64,000 nucleotides of DNA from Amycolatopsis regifaucium (lineage in GTDB: Bacteria > Actinomycetota > Actinomycetes > Mycobacteriales > Pseudonocardiaceae). Shown piece after piece: positions 8,915 to 18,558 of the stretch. The position numbers and the translations under genes are program-made. Position 1 is the stretch's first letter; each line of letters opens with the position of its first letter. The notes below the pieces were generated by a model. The model was not told the DNA's origin and did not search any database. It worked only from the letters and a program-made list of their open reading frames with translations. The stretch covers positions 248,001 through 312,000 of the forward strand of contig NZ_LQCI01000002.1 in NCBI RefSeq assembly GCF_001613935.1, read 5' to 3'.

Positions 8915-9961
8915 CTACGGACGCGCGGGCCTTTTCGCGGGCTCACAGCATCCGATCGCGCAAGGCGCCCCGTTCACCGTGCACCCGGCGGCCGGGAACG
9001 GCGACAGCTTCCGCGGCGGCACGCCTTCCGTGTGCTCACGGATCAGCTCCACGACCAGCTCCGCGAACCGCGGGTCGGCGTCCGGGGTGGCGGCCCGCGC
9101 GAAGGCCATGCCGTGTTCCGCGGCACGCTCGGCGGCCTCGTTGTCGAGGTCCCAGATCACCTCGAGGTGGTCCGACACGAACCCCACCGGACAGACCACC
9201 ACCGACGTGACGCCTTCCGCGTGCAGCGCGTCGATGTGGTCGACGATGTCCGGTTCCAGCCACGGCACCTGCGGCGGGCCGGAGCGCGACTGCCAGACGA
9301 CGTCGTAGGTCTCGATCCCCGCTTCGGCCGCGACGAGACGGGCGGCCTCGGCGATCTGGCGCGAGTAGCGGCGGCCGCCTTCCGAGGGCGGTCCGGACGC
9401 GGCGTCGGCGGACTCGGGGACCGAGTGCGCGCAGAAGACCGTCCGGGTGCCGGGCCGGTTCCCCAGCTCGGCGTGGGCGGCGCGCACGGCGTCGGCGAAG
9501 GCCGCGACGAACAGCGGGTGGTCGAAGAACTGCCGCAGCTTCACCAGTTCCGGCGCGCCGTCGCCGACAGCCGCGCGGGCACGCTCGATGTCCTCGTCGT
9601 ACTGGCGGCAAGCGGAGTAGCCGCCGTACGCGCTCGTGGGGAAGACCAGCACCCGCCGGGCTCCCGCCTTGGTGATCTCCGCCAGGGTCTCTTCGACCAT
9701 CGGCCGCCAGTTGCGGTTGCCGAAATGGACGGGCAGGTCGATCCCGGCCACCGCGAGCTGCTTCTCCACCGCGGAGATCGCGGCACGGTTCAGGCGGTTG
9801 ATCGGCGAGACCCCGCCGAAGTGCTGGTAATGCTCGGCGACCTCGAGGAGCCGTTCCCTCGGGACCCCCCGGCCCCGCGTGACGTTCTCCAGGAACGGCA
9901 TCACCTCGTCGGGTCCCTCGGGACCACCGAACGAAAGCCAAAGCAGCGCGTCGTAACCCAC
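8915..9961 (-). CDS. hemH: Ferrochelatase, coproporphyrin-dependent type
   Basis: This enzyme inserts Fe2+ into the porphyrin ring; in actinobacteria the substrate is coproporphyrin III (CpfC route). The 348-residue protein starts [19 protein letters not shown] and carries family motifs [37 protein letters not shown] and [17 protein letters not shown], including the conserved His and Glu of the active site. A cysteine-rich C-terminus ([14 protein letters not shown]) plus the internal Cys in YSACRQY fits the [2Fe-2S] form known for mycobacterial ferrochelatase. The GTG start was chosen because upstream codons are not family-like. It is divergent from the TetR gene. In M. tuberculosis the orthologue lies beside fabG1-inhA, as it nearly does here. 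Confidence 0.95.
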   Translation of the reverse strand: MGYDALLWLSFGGPEGPDEVMPFLENVTRGRGVPRERLLEVAEHYQHFGGVSPINRLNRAAISAVEKQLAVAGIDLPVHFGNRNWRPMVEETLAEITKAGARRVLVFPTSAYGGYSACRQYDEDIERARAAVGDGAPELVKLRQFFDHPLFVAAFADAVRAAHAELGNRPGTRTVFCAHSVPESADAASGPPSEGGRRYSRQIAEAARLVAAEAGIETYDVVWQSRSGPPQVPWLEPDIVDHIDALHAEGVTSVVVCPVGFVSDHLEVIWDLDNEAAERAAEHGMAFARAATPDADPRFAELVVELIREHTEGVPPRKLSPFPAAGCTVNGAPCAIGCCEPAKRPARP

Positions 9962-10006
9962 CCTGACATCTTGCTCTTGTGGCGCCCCGCACGCTGACCC
10001 GGACCC

Positions 10007-10030
10007 GTTTTGAACCAGTCGATACAAAAC
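10007..10030. promoter_or_regulatory. Candidate TetR operator, copy 1 (front of tetR gene)
   Basis: A 24-bp site with inverted ends GTTTTG...CAAAAC, containing GATACAAAACCTGG. A close copy (18 of 24 positions identical) lies at 10667-10690 in front of the MFS gene. The pair brackets the TetR gene and sits where promoters of both units should be, so both are probably bound by this TetR protein. Confidence 0.65.
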
Positions 10031-10047
10031 CTGGTACGGTCCCTTCC

Positions 10048-10632
10048 ATGGCCAGGCCGAAGGAATTCGACGAGCGCACCGCGATCGGGCGCGCCATGGA
10101 CGCGTTCTGGCTTCGCGGCTACGAGGGCACGTCCACCCAAGCCCTCTGTGCGGCCACCGGCCTCGGCCGCAGCAGTATCTACAACACCTTCACCAGCAAG
10201 CACGAACTGTTCATGCGCGCGCTCGACCACTACGCCGAACGCGGTATCGCCTCCAGGACGGCGTTGCTGGAGGAGGCCGAGCCGGGCATCGGGCGGTTCC
10301 GGGCCCTGTTCGCCTACACCATCGACGAAGAGGTCGCGACCCACGGCCGCGGCTGCCTGGTGGTCAACACGGTGGCCGAGTTCGGCGATCGTGACACCGA
10401 GGTCAAGGCGCGGATCGACGCCGACACGAAACGACACCTCGCCCTTCTCACGTCCGCCGCCCTGGAGGGCCAGCACGATGGGACGGTCGACAGGGCCCGT
10501 AAGCCCGCCGACATCGCCGAGTTCGCGCACAGCACCGTCGCCGGGCTCCGGTTGATGTCCCGGCGCGGGTCCGGCCGGGCGGCCATGGAAGCCGTCGCGA
10601 ACATCGCGCTGGACGCGATCGCCGCGAAGTAA
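10048..10632 (+). CDS. TetR family repressor of the adjacent MFS exporter
   Basis: A 194-residue protein whose N-terminal helix-turn-helix ([29 protein letters not shown], about 30-58) is typical TetR, followed by a helical ligand-binding domain. The start is the ATG in [11 protein letters not shown]; an upstream in-frame extension overlaps the operator and is not TetR-like. It heads a three-gene set (TetR, MFS exporter, SnoaL-fold protein) and matching operator sites precede both itself and the MFS gene. The expected behaviour is repression released by a toxic ligand, possibly one the exporter removes. The ligand cannot be read from sequence. Confidence 0.9.
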   Translation: MARPKEFDERTAIGRAMDAFWLRGYEGTSTQALCAATGLGRSSIYNTFTSKHELFMRALDHYAERGIASRTALLEEAEPGIGRFRALFAYTIDEEVATHGRGCLVVNTVAEFGDRDTEVKARIDADTKRHLALLTSAALEGQHDGTVDRARKPADIAEFAHSTVAGLRLMSRRGSGRAAMEAVANIALDAIAAK

Positions 10633-10666
10633 CCCCCATCGAAAAGCCGGGTGCGACGCTGCCCAC

Positions 10667-10690
10667 ATTTTGGACTGACCGATACAAAAC
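10667..10690. promoter_or_regulatory. Candidate TetR operator, copy 2 (front of MFS gene)
   Basis: Second copy of the ATTTTG...CAAAAC site, sharing the run GATACAAAAC followed by CCTGG with copy 1. It ends a few bases before the GGAGGG ribosome site of the MFS gene, where a bound repressor would block transcription or elongation. Confidence 0.6.
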
Positions 10691-10704
10691 CTGGAGGGAA
10701 TCCC

Positions 10705-11883
10705 GTGCCTTTGGCAGTCTGCGTTCTCGGACTGAGCGTGTTCGCGCTCGGCACGTCCGAGTTCATGATCACCGGTCTGCTGCCGGGGATGGCGGCCGAC
10801 TTGAACGTCGGCATCCCGGAAGCCGGACTGCTCATCTCCGCCTTCGCGATCGGCATGGTCGTCGGCGCTCCCCTGCTCGCGATCGCCACCCTGCGCGTGC
10901 CGAGGCGCGCCACCTTGATGGGTTTGCTCGTCGTCTTCGGGCTTTCGCACATCGTCGGCGCGCTGGGTTCGGGTTACGCGCTCCTGTTCGCGACCCGCGT
11001 CGTCAGCGCGGTCGCGTGCGCCGGGTTCTGGGCGGTCGCGGCGGCCACCGCCGTCGCGCTGGTCCCGGCCGGGCGACGCGGGCGCGCGCTCGCCATCCTG
11101 GTCGGTGGCCTCACCGTCGCGAACATCGCCGGCGTCCCCGCCGGTACCTTCCTCGGCCAGCACGCGGGCTGGCGGGCGGCGTTCTGGGCGGTCACGGCGC
11201 TGACCGTCATCGCGCTGATCGGCGTCTTCGCCCTCGTCCCGGAAACACAGAACGGCGCCAAGACCGAGATCGCGACCGAACTGCGGCTCTACCGCGGCGG
11301 CCGGTTCTGGCTGGCGCTGGGGGTGATCGCGCTCGCCCAAGCGATGATCTTCGCGACGTTCAGCTATCTGGCGCCACTACTGACCGACGTCGCCGGTTTA
11401 CCCGAAGGCTGGGTCCCGGGCGTGCTCTCCCTCTTCGGCCTCGGCGCGCTGCTCGGGATCACCGCCGGAGGGCGCCTCGCGGACGCGAAGCCGTTCCTGA
11501 CCCTCTACGGCGGCCTGGCCCTCGCTCTGCTGGCCCTGATCCTGCTCGCGGTGTCCGGCCCGGCGACCCCGTTGGCGATCGTCGCGGTCTTCCTGTTCGG
11601 CGTCGCCGGCTTCGGCGTCAACCCCGCCTTGAACGTGCGGGCCTTCGCCGTGGCGGGCAACGCGCCCACGCTCGTCGGCGCGAGCACGACCGCCGCGTTC
11701 AACGTCGGCAACACCGTCGGCCCGTGGCTCGGCGGTGAATCGATCGACGCCGGTCTCGGCTACCCGAGCGTCGCGTGGGTGAGCGTCGGTCTCGGCGTCG
11801 CCACGATGCTCGCCCTCACCTTCGCCGCCGGTGTCCAGCGCACCGACGACACCCGGTTGGTCCGCGAACCCGTTACCCAGTAA
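10705..11883 (+). CDS. MFS exporter, Cmx/AraJ-like drug:H+ antiporter
   Basis: A 392-residue, 12-helix major facilitator. The opening MPLAVCVLGLSVFALGTSEFMITGLLPGMAADL is characteristic of the DHA1 sugar-efflux/chloramphenicol-resistance group (Cmx, CmlR, AraJ), as is the motif ALVPAGRRGRALAI after helix 4. The GTG start at 10705 is supported by GGAGGG six bases upstream. It is likely co-transcribed with the SnoaL-fold gene eight bases downstream and controlled by the upstream TetR. Export of a small hydrophobic compound is the reasonable inference; the substrate is unknown. Confidence 0.9.
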   Translation: MPLAVCVLGLSVFALGTSEFMITGLLPGMAADLNVGIPEAGLLISAFAIGMVVGAPLLAIATLRVPRRATLMGLLVVFGLSHIVGALGSGYALLFATRVVSAVACAGFWAVAAATAVALVPAGRRGRALAILVGGLTVANIAGVPAGTFLGQHAGWRAAFWAVTALTVIALIGVFALVPETQNGAKTEIATELRLYRGGRFWLALGVIALAQAMIFATFSYLAPLLTDVAGLPEGWVPGVLSLFGLGALLGITAGGRLADAKPFLTLYGGLALALLALILLAVSGPATPLAIVAVFLFGVAGFGVNPALNVRAFAVAGNAPTLVGASTTAAFNVGNTVGPWLGGESIDAGLGYPSVAWVSVGLGVATMLALTFAAGVQRTDDTRLVREPVTQ

Positions 11884-11891
11884 GGAGAATC

Positions 11892-12296
11892 ATGTCCGAG
11901 AAAACCCAAGCCACGATCGCCGAATTCTTCCGCCGAATGTCCACAGGGGACACCGACGGGGCCACGGAACTGTTCGCCGACGAGGTCAGGTGGGACATCC
12001 CCGGGGCGACCGAACTGGTCCCGTGGATCGGCCCGCGCCGGAACCCGGCGGAGATCCGCGAGTTCTTCGACCTGCTCGACAAGGGCCTCATCAAAGACCG
12101 GTTCGACGTCGAACGCGTCCTCGTCGACGGCCCGCACGCGGTCGCGATCGGCCGCCTCCGGTCGACCATCCGCAGCACCGGCAAGGTGATCGAGACGGCC
12201 TTCACCTTGCAGTTGGAGGTGAACGACGACGGCCTGCTCACCAAGTACCTGATGCTCGAAGACTCCTGGCACGTCGCACAGGCCGTCCTCGCCTGA
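11892..12296 (+). CDS. SnoaL/NTF2-fold protein
   Basis: A 134-residue single-domain protein of the cone-shaped NTF2/SnoaL fold, recognisable by the helical start (TIAEFFRRMSTGDTDGATELFADEVRWDIPG) followed by sheet-forming segments. AAGGAG stands five bases before the ATG, and only eight bases separate it from the MFS stop, so it is the last gene of the TetR-controlled unit. Members include polyketide cyclases, limonene epoxide hydrolases and many uncharacterised proteins. A role in modifying or binding the exported compound is possible, but nothing in the sequence proves it. Confidence 0.8.
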   Translation: MSEKTQATIAEFFRRMSTGDTDGATELFADEVRWDIPGATELVPWIGPRRNPAEIREFFDLLDKGLIKDRFDVERVLVDGPHAVAIGRLRSTIRSTGKVIETAFTLQLEVNDDGLLTKYLMLEDSWHVAQAVLA

Positions 12297-12297
12297 T

Positions 12298-12350
12298 GCG
12301 TGTGAAGGCCCCTTCCCTCGACCAAGCCGAGGGAAGGGGCCTTCACACGC
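12298..12350. terminator. Perfect 23-bp hairpin between SnoaL gene and inhA
   Basis: Arms 12298-12320 and 12328-12350 (gcgtgtgaaggcccc... and its exact complement) with a 7-nt loop accaagc. It lies between converging stop codons at 12296 and 12362. GAAGG-core family member, likely a bidirectional terminator; no T-run. Confidence 0.8.
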
Positions 12351-12361
12351 TTTGGAAGACC

Positions 12362-13129
12362 TCAGAAGCCGGTCGCGTGCAGACCGCCGTCGACCATGAT
12401 CATCGAGCCGGTGGTGGCGGGCAGCCAGTCCGACAGCACGGCGCAGACGGACTTCGCCGTCGGGTCCGGGTCGGAGCTGTCCCAGCCGAGCGGCGCGCGG
12501 TCGCCCCAGCCGTTCTCCAGATCCGCGAAGCCCGGGATCGACTTCGCGGCCATGGTCTTCATCGGGCCGGCGCTGACCAGGTTGACCCGGATGCCCTGCG
12601 GGCCCAGGTCGCGGGCCAGGTACCGGTTGACCGACTCCAGCGCCGCCTTCGCCACGCCCATCCAGTTGTAGGCGGGCCACGCGACGCGCGCGTCGAAGTC
12701 CATGCCGACGATCGACGAACCGCGCGAGAGCAGCGGCAGCGTCGCCACGGCGAGGGCCTTGAAGGAGTACGCCGAGACGTCGACGGCCACCTTCACGTCC
12801 TCGCTGGGGGCGTCCAGGAACGGCGCGCCGAGGCAGGACTGCGGGGCGAACCCGATCGAGTGCAGCACACCGTCGAGACCGTCGACGTGCTCACGGACGC
12901 GGTCGGCGAGCGAGTCGAGGTGCTCCTGGTTCGTGACGTCCAGCTCCAGCACCGGCGCCTCCTCGGGGAGCCGCTTGGCGATGCGCTCGACGAGCGACAG
13001 CCTGCCGAAGCCGGTGAGCACGACCTTCGCGCCCTCCTGCTGCGCGATCTTGGCCGCGTGGAACGCGAGCGAGGCGTCGGTGATGACGCCGGTGATCAGC
13101 AGGCGCTTGCCTTCGAGCAGTCCTGGCAC
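12362..13129 (-). CDS. inhA: NADH-dependent enoyl-ACP reductase InhA
   Basis: InhA carries out the last reduction of each fatty acid elongation cycle (trans-2-enoyl-ACP to acyl-ACP). The 255-residue protein starts [18 protein letters not shown] like mycobacterial InhA. It keeps the catalytic Y154 and K161 ([11 protein letters not shown]), equivalent to Y158/K165, and S91 in HSIGFAPQ, the position of S94 whose change gives isoniazid resistance in M. tuberculosis. GGLHATGF ends the chain. It lies 49 bases downstream of fabG on the same strand, the classic mabA-inhA operon. Confidence 0.97.
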   Translation of the reverse strand: MPGLLEGKRLLITGVITDASLAFHAAKIAQQEGAKVVLTGFGRLSLVERIAKRLPEEAPVLELDVTNQEHLDSLADRVREHVDGLDGVLHSIGFAPQSCLGAPFLDAPSEDVKVAVDVSAYSFKALAVATLPLLSRGSSIVGMDFDARVAWPAYNWMGVAKAALESVNRYLARDLGPQGIRVNLVSAGPMKTMAAKSIPGFADLENGWGDRAPLGWDSSDPDPTAKSVCAVLSDWLPATTGSMIMVDGGLHATGF

Positions 13130-13178
13130 GGGACCTCCAGTCCGGAGTGGGTGATCAGTACGGGGAAAAGCGGGGACG

Positions 13179-13991
<813 letters not shown>

Positions 13992-14025
13992 CTAAGCGGA
14001 TGTTAGGAACCGGGCCGAACCCTTG

Positions 14026-14059
14026 TCCGGCCGTCACGGATTGTTCACCGTGAGCCGGA
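14026..14059 (+). promoter_or_regulatory. Hairpin just ahead of the MHS permease ribosome site
   Basis: TCCGGC-(CG)-TCACGG pairs with CCGTGAGCCGGA, a 12-bp stem with a 2-nt bulge, four bases before the AGGAGGT ribosome site. It could be an operator for the neighbouring response regulator or a structure affecting translation; nothing distinguishes these. Confidence 0.35.
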
Positions 14060-14075
14060 ACACAGGAGGTCAAAG

Positions 14076-15434
14076 ATGACAACCCCGATCGGTGCGGCAA
14101 CACCGCCCGTAAGCGAGAAGCGAGTCGTCGGCAACGTGCTGCGCGGCTCCATCGGCAACCTGGTCGAGTGGTATGACTGGTACGCCTACGCCGCCTTCAC
14201 CACGTACTTCGCCAAGTCGTTCTTCCCGACGAAGGACACCACGGCGGCGTTCCTCGGCACGGCGGCGGTGTTCGCCGTCGGGTTCCTCATGCGGCCACTC
14301 GGTGGCTGGATGCTGGGCCGGTTCGCCGACCGGTTCGGGCGTCGTAGCGCCCTAGTGCTCTCCGTCACGTTGATGGCGGCAGGGTCGCTGATGATCGCGG
14401 TCACGCCGACCTATGCCTCGATCGGGATCGCCGCGCCGATCCTGCTGCTGGTGGCCCGGCTCATCCAGGGGCTCTCGGTCGGCGGTGAGTATTCGACCTC
14501 CGCGACCTATCTGTCCGAAGTGGCCACTCCCGGCAAACGCGGCTTCTACTCCAGCTTCCAGTACGTGACGCTGTACGGTGGCCAGCTGCTGGCTCTCGGT
14601 CTCCAGCTGCTGCTGCAGGCCATCCTCACCGAGCAGCAGCTGACCTCGTGGGGCTGGCGGATCGCGTTCGTCGTCGGCGCGCTGGCCGCGGTCGTGGTGA
14701 TGTTCCTGCGCCGCGGAATGGACGAGTCGGCCAGCTTCGAGGAGGCCAAGGCGTCCGGCACCGGCAAGGAGGCAGGCGACAAGGGCACGCTGCGCGCACT
14801 GTTCAAGTACCCGAAGGAGATCGCGCTCGTCGTCGGCCTCACCCTGGGTGGCACGGTCTCGTTCTACACCTTCGCCACCTACAGCCAGAAGTTCATGGAG
14901 AACACCGCCGGTATCCCGCGCCGGACCGTCACGCTGATTTTGTTCTCCGCGATCCTCGTCGCCGCGATCCTGCAGCCGTTCGCGGGCAAGCTGTCGGACC
15001 GCATCGGCCGCCGCCCGCTGCTGATGTTCTTCGGGATCGCCGGCACGCTGCTGACCGTCCCGATCATGACGCTGATGGGCGGCACCAAGGAACCGGTGCT
15101 CGCGTTCCTGCTGATGCTGGCCGGGCTCGTCATCGTCACCGGGTACACCTCGATCAACGCGATCGTGAAGGCCGAGCTGTTCCCGACGAAGATCCGCGCC
15201 ATCGGCGTCGGTCTCCCCTACGCGCTCACCGTGGCGATCTTCGGCGGCACCGCCGAACTCATCGCGCAGGCGCTGAAGGGGGCCGGTCACGAATCGGTGT
15301 TCTTCTACTACGTCGCGGGCTGTGTCCTGGTCTCCCTCATCGTGTACGGCACAATGCGGGAAACTTCGAAGACCTCGGAGCTGGACAAGACGAAGCGGTC
15401 CGAGCCCGAACTCGTGTCCGGCCGCGAAGGCTAG
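14076..15434 (+). CDS. MHS-family MFS permease (KgtP/ProP-like, carboxylate symporter)
   Basis: A 452-residue, 12-helix transporter of the metabolite:H+ symporter family. Its opening GNVLRGSIGNLVEWYDWYAYAAFTTYF and the segment RLIQGLSVGGEYSTSATYLSE are family signatures shared by KgtP (2-oxoglutarate), ShiA, PcaT and ProP. An excellent ribosome site (AGGAGGT) precedes the ATG. A two-component system with a TAXI binding protein follows on the same strand after 16 bases, which suggests control of, or sensing for, carboxylate uptake. KgtP-like substrate choice is an inference from similarity in the first helices. Confidence 0.9.
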   Translation: MTTPIGAATPPVSEKRVVGNVLRGSIGNLVEWYDWYAYAAFTTYFAKSFFPTKDTTAAFLGTAAVFAVGFLMRPLGGWMLGRFADRFGRRSALVLSVTLMAAGSLMIAVTPTYASIGIAAPILLLVARLIQGLSVGGEYSTSATYLSEVATPGKRGFYSSFQYVTLYGGQLLALGLQLLLQAILTEQQLTSWGWRIAFVVGALAAVVVMFLRRGMDESASFEEAKASGTGKEAGDKGTLRALFKYPKEIALVVGLTLGGTVSFYTFATYSQKFMENTAGIPRRTVTLILFSAILVAAILQPFAGKLSDRIGRRPLLMFFGIAGTLLTVPIMTLMGGTKEPVLAFLLMLAGLVIVTGYTSINAIVKAELFPTKIRAIGVGLPYALTVAIFGGTAELIAQALKGAGHESVFFYYVAGCVLVSLIVYGTMRETSKTSELDKTKRSEPELVSGREG

Positions 15435-15450
15435 GCGGGAAGGTGTGGCC

Positions 15451-16113
15451 GTGCGCGTGCTGCTCGTCGAAGACGACGCCGGTGTCGCCGACGCGCTCGC
15501 CGAAGCGCTGCAGGCGCGCGGCCACACCGTCTCCCACACCATTCGCGGCAGCGACGCGCTGCACCGGCATCGCGCGGCCGACGTGATCCTGCTGGATCTC
15601 AACCTGCCCGACATGAACGGGCTCGACGTCCTCAGGAAGGTCCGGCAGGTCTCACCGGTGCCGGTGCTCGTGCTCACCGCCATCGGGGACGAGCGGTCCG
15701 TGGTGCGCGGCCTGCGGCTCGGCGCCGATGACTACCTGACCAAACCGTTCCGCCTGGCCGAACTCCTGGCGAGGATGGACGCGGTCGTCCGGCGCGCCGC
15801 GGTCTCGACCGCCCCGCAGGACGGCGTCGTCCGGGTCGAAGACGTCGAAATCGACCTCGGCGCGCGGCGCGTGCTCGTCGACGGGACCGACATCGGGCTC
15901 ACCGCCAAGGAATTCGCCGTCCTGGCCGTGCTCGCCGCCCGCCCGGGTACCGCGGTCAGCCGCCAGCAGCTGATGGACGAGGTCTGGGGCGACGCGTACC
16001 TCGCCGTCTCCCGCTCACTGGACGTGCATCTGACTCAGCTGCGCGCGAAGCTCGACAGGCCGGGCCTGCTGACCACGATCCGGGGTTTCGGCTATCGGCT
16101 GGGCCGGGACTGA
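15451..16113 (+). CDS. OmpR-type response regulator (TctD-like)
   Basis: A 220-residue two-domain regulator. The receiver (residues 1-115) has the acidic pair E7/D8/D9, the phosphoacceptor D49 in VILLDLNLPDMNG and the conserved K in YLTKPF. The C-terminal winged helix (about 130-218) ends RSLDVHLTQLRAKLDRPGLLTTIRGFGYRL. Of two in-frame GTGs the second (15451) gives the canonical MRVLLVEDDAG start and is correctly spaced from GGGAAGG. The histidine kinase begins three bases after its stop. The order regulator-kinase-TAXI lipoprotein, behind an organic-acid-type permease, recalls TctDE systems that control tricarboxylate uptake. Confidence 0.92.
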   Translation: MRVLLVEDDAGVADALAEALQARGHTVSHTIRGSDALHRHRAADVILLDLNLPDMNGLDVLRKVRQVSPVPVLVLTAIGDERSVVRGLRLGADDYLTKPFRLAELLARMDAVVRRAAVSTAPQDGVVRVEDVEIDLGARRVLVDGTDIGLTAKEFAVLAVLAARPGTAVSRQQLMDEVWGDAYLAVSRSLDVHLTQLRAKLDRPGLLTTIRGFGYRLGRD

Positions 16114-16116
16114 CCG

Positions 16117-17520
16117 GTGCGCACCCGCCTGCTGGTCGTCCTCGTGGCGCTCGCGCTGACCGTGGTCGCCGCGTTCGCGATCCCGCTGTTCGGCTCGACC
16201 GCGGCGCAGCGGACCCAGCAGCTGGTCATCGCCCGCAACGCCGACGTCGACCGGTTCGTCGTCCTCGCCCAGCAGGCCGTCGACACCGATGACCCGTCCG
16301 CACTGGCCGTCGACGCCGCGCGGTATTCGTCGTTATACGGCGAGGCCGTCGTCGTGGTCGACGCGCGCGGGGTGCCGATGGTCGAGAGCGGCGGGATGGC
16401 GGCCGCGGAACCGGTGGTGCGTTCGCTGGTCGAGTCCGCCCTCCGCAACCAGCCAGCGAAAGGCCCCGAACAGCTGAGCCCGTGGTCGGCCGATCCGGTC
16501 TACTTCGCCCGTCCGGTCGGCACCGGGACGCGGGTGGTGGGTGTGGTCGTCCTGCGGGCGTCCGTGGCGACCGCCGCGGCCGACGTCGCCGCTCGCTGGG
16601 CCGCGATCGTCGCGGGCGCGATCCTGGTGGCGGCCCTGTTCGTGCTGCTCGCGGTCCTGCTGGCGCGGTGGATGGTGCGGCCGCTGCACGAACTGGAAAC
16701 CGGAGTCCAGGCGGTGACCGAGGGGCATCGCGCGCAGGTCCCCGACCGCGCGGGGCCGCGGGAACTGCGCTCACTCGCGACGTCGTTCAACCGGATGTCC
16801 GACGCCGTCGTCGAGGCGTCGGAACAGCAGCGCCGTCTCGTCGCGGACGCGTCGCACCAACTGCGGAATCCCATGGCCGCCTTGCGATTGCGGGTCGACT
16901 CGCTGGCCGCGCAGGTCGACGACGATGGCCAGCGGGCCTATCGGGCGACGGTCGCCGAGGTCGAACGCCTGGAATCCCTGCTCGACGGGCTGCTCGCGCT
17001 GGCGCTCGCCGAAAGCGCGGCGACCCGGCTGGCCGCGGGCGAAGCAGGCGACGAACCCTGCGACCTTCCTTCCGTGCTCGCGGAACGGGTCGACGCGTGG
17101 CGCCCCTCGGCCGACGAGGCGGGAGTCGACCTCGCCGCGGCGGAAGGCCACCACGAGCCGGTGACCGTGCGATGCCCGGAAGGTGATCTGGCCCAAGTGC
17201 TCGACGTCCTGCTCGACAACGCGGTGCACTACGCCGGCCGCGGCGCGACCATCACCACCGGCTACGAAACCGGTGACACGACCGCCACGGTCTTCGTGGC
17301 CGACAACGGACCGGGCCTGTCCACAGAGGACCGTGAACGCGCGACCGAACGGTTCTGGCGAGCCGGTGGCGACGGCGCGCCACGGGGCACGGGGCTCGGG
17401 CTCTCGATCGCGAACCAGCATGTGCTCGCCAGGGGCGGGAAACTCGAACTGCGCCAAGCGGAACCGCACGGCCTCGAAGTCCGCGTCGAACTCCCTCTCG
17501 CCCCGGGAGGAACACCGTGA
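16117..17520 (+). CDS. Membrane sensor histidine kinase (TctE-like)
   Basis: A 467-residue kinase with an N-terminal membrane helix (LLVVLVALALTVVAAFAIPL), a periplasm-side sensor region of about 130 residues, a second helix (AAIVAGAILVAALFVLLAVLL), a HAMP linker (RPLHELETGVQAV), an H-box DASHQLRNPMAALR, and an ATPase domain with VLLDNAVHYA (N box), DNGPGLS and GTGLGLSIAN (G boxes). All catalytic motifs are intact. It starts at GTG three bases after the regulator stop, and its own stop overlaps the TAXI gene start (GTGA), so the three products are translationally coupled. Sensing of a carboxylate directly, or through the TAXI protein, is inferred from context. Confidence 0.93.
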   Translation: MRTRLLVVLVALALTVVAAFAIPLFGSTAAQRTQQLVIARNADVDRFVVLAQQAVDTDDPSALAVDAARYSSLYGEAVVVVDARGVPMVESGGMAAAEPVVRSLVESALRNQPAKGPEQLSPWSADPVYFARPVGTGTRVVGVVVLRASVATAAADVAARWAAIVAGAILVAALFVLLAVLLARWMVRPLHELETGVQAVTEGHRAQVPDRAGPRELRSLATSFNRMSDAVVEASEQQRRLVADASHQLRNPMAALRLRVDSLAAQVDDDGQRAYRATVAEVERLESLLDGLLALALAESAATRLAAGEAGDEPCDLPSVLAERVDAWRPSADEAGVDLAAAEGHHEPVTVRCPEGDLAQVLDVLLDNAVHYAGRGATITTGYETGDTTATVFVADNGPGLSTEDRERATERFWRAGGDGAPRGTGLGLSIANQHVLARGGKLELRQAEPHGLEVRVELPLAPGGTP

Positions 17521-18458
17521 CCGTCACCAGGCGCACCGCCCTCCTCGCCGGGCTCGCCACCCTCGCGGGCTGTTCGACGGCGGGATATCAAGGACCGGAA
17601 CGAGAGGTCGTCATCGCGGCGGGCGAGAGCGGCGGTTTCTATCTCGCGTTCGCGGAACTGCTGGCCCAGCAGCTGAACCGGGCCGAACCGCGGCTGCGCG
17701 CGACGGCCGTCGCGACCGAGGCCAGCGTGGAGAACCTGCGACGGCTGCGGGACGGCCGGGCCGATCTCGGGCTCGTCCTCGGCGACGTCGCCGAGTCCGC
17801 CTTCGCCGGCGCGGACCCGTTCACCGTCCCGATCGCGTTCTCGGCCATCGGCCGGGTCTACGAGAACTATCACCAGCTCGTGGTCCGCGCGGACGGCGGC
17901 GTGCGCTCCCTCGCCGATCTCGCCGGGCGGCCGGTGGCGATGGGCGCGAACGGGTCCGGCGTGGCGGTGTTCAGCACCCGGCTGTTCGCCCGCGCCGAAA
18001 TCCCGGTGCTCGCCAAGAACCTCTTGCTCGGCGAAGCGATCAACGCACTGGTCGCGCACGAGGTCGACGCGCTGTTCTGGTCGGGCGGGATTCCCACGCC
18101 CGCGCTCACCGAGCTGAACCGGACCACCCCGATCACGCTCCTGCCGCTCGACGCCCACCTTCCCGCCCTGCGCGCGGGCTACGGTCCGGTGTACGACCAG
18201 GTCCACGTTCCGGCGCAGGCCTACCAGGGAGTCGGCGAGCTGCGCACCATCGGTGTCGCGAACCTGCTGCTGGCGGCGCCTTCCCTGCCCGACGACGTCG
18301 CCGCCGCCGTGGCGCGCACCCTGGCCGGGCACGCCGCCGACCTCATCCCGGCACCGGCCGTCGGGACCCAGTTCCTCGACGTCCGGACGCTGATCGGCAC
18401 CGGCAAGGTGCCGCTGCACCCTGGGGCCGCGTCGGCCTACCGTGCCCTGCACGGGTGA
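17517..18458 (+). CDS. TAXI-family solute-binding lipoprotein linked to a two-component system
   Basis: A 313-residue exported binding protein. The N-terminus TRRTALLAGLATLAGCST is a signal with a twin-arginine pair and a lipobox ending at C19, so it should be a membrane-anchored lipoprotein. The mature part begins EVVIAAGESGGFYLAFAELLAQQLN, typical of the TAXI group of TRAP receptors that bind glutamate or other dicarboxylates. No TRAP membrane subunit (DctQM or fusion) is present in the window. The start overlaps the kinase stop by four bases. It may therefore serve as a ligand presenter for the kinase or pair with the MHS permease rather than feed a TRAP channel. Confidence 0.88.
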   Translation: MTVTRRTALLAGLATLAGCSTAGYQGPEREVVIAAGESGGFYLAFAELLAQQLNRAEPRLRATAVATEASVENLRRLRDGRADLGLVLGDVAESAFAGADPFTVPIAFSAIGRVYENYHQLVVRADGGVRSLADLAGRPVAMGANGSGVAVFSTRLFARAEIPVLAKNLLLGEAINALVAHEVDALFWSGGIPTPALTELNRTTPITLLPLDAHLPALRAGYGPVYDQVHVPAQAYQGVGELRTIGVANLLLAAPSLPDDVAAAVARTLAGHAADLIPAPAVGTQFLDVRTLIGTGKVPLHPGAASAYRALHG

Positions 18459-18558
18459 TCCCGGCTCCATCTCCAGAGGGATGCGCGTCGCACCGGGGCG
18501 CTGCCAGGGTCGGAAGAAGGCGGCCACCGGGCCGCCCCGATCCGGAAGGACGCCAGCA

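Noticed and set aside
11892-12296. The SnoaL-fold gene as a polyketide cyclase
   Set aside because: The fold is shared by many unrelated proteins and no polyketide genes accompany it.
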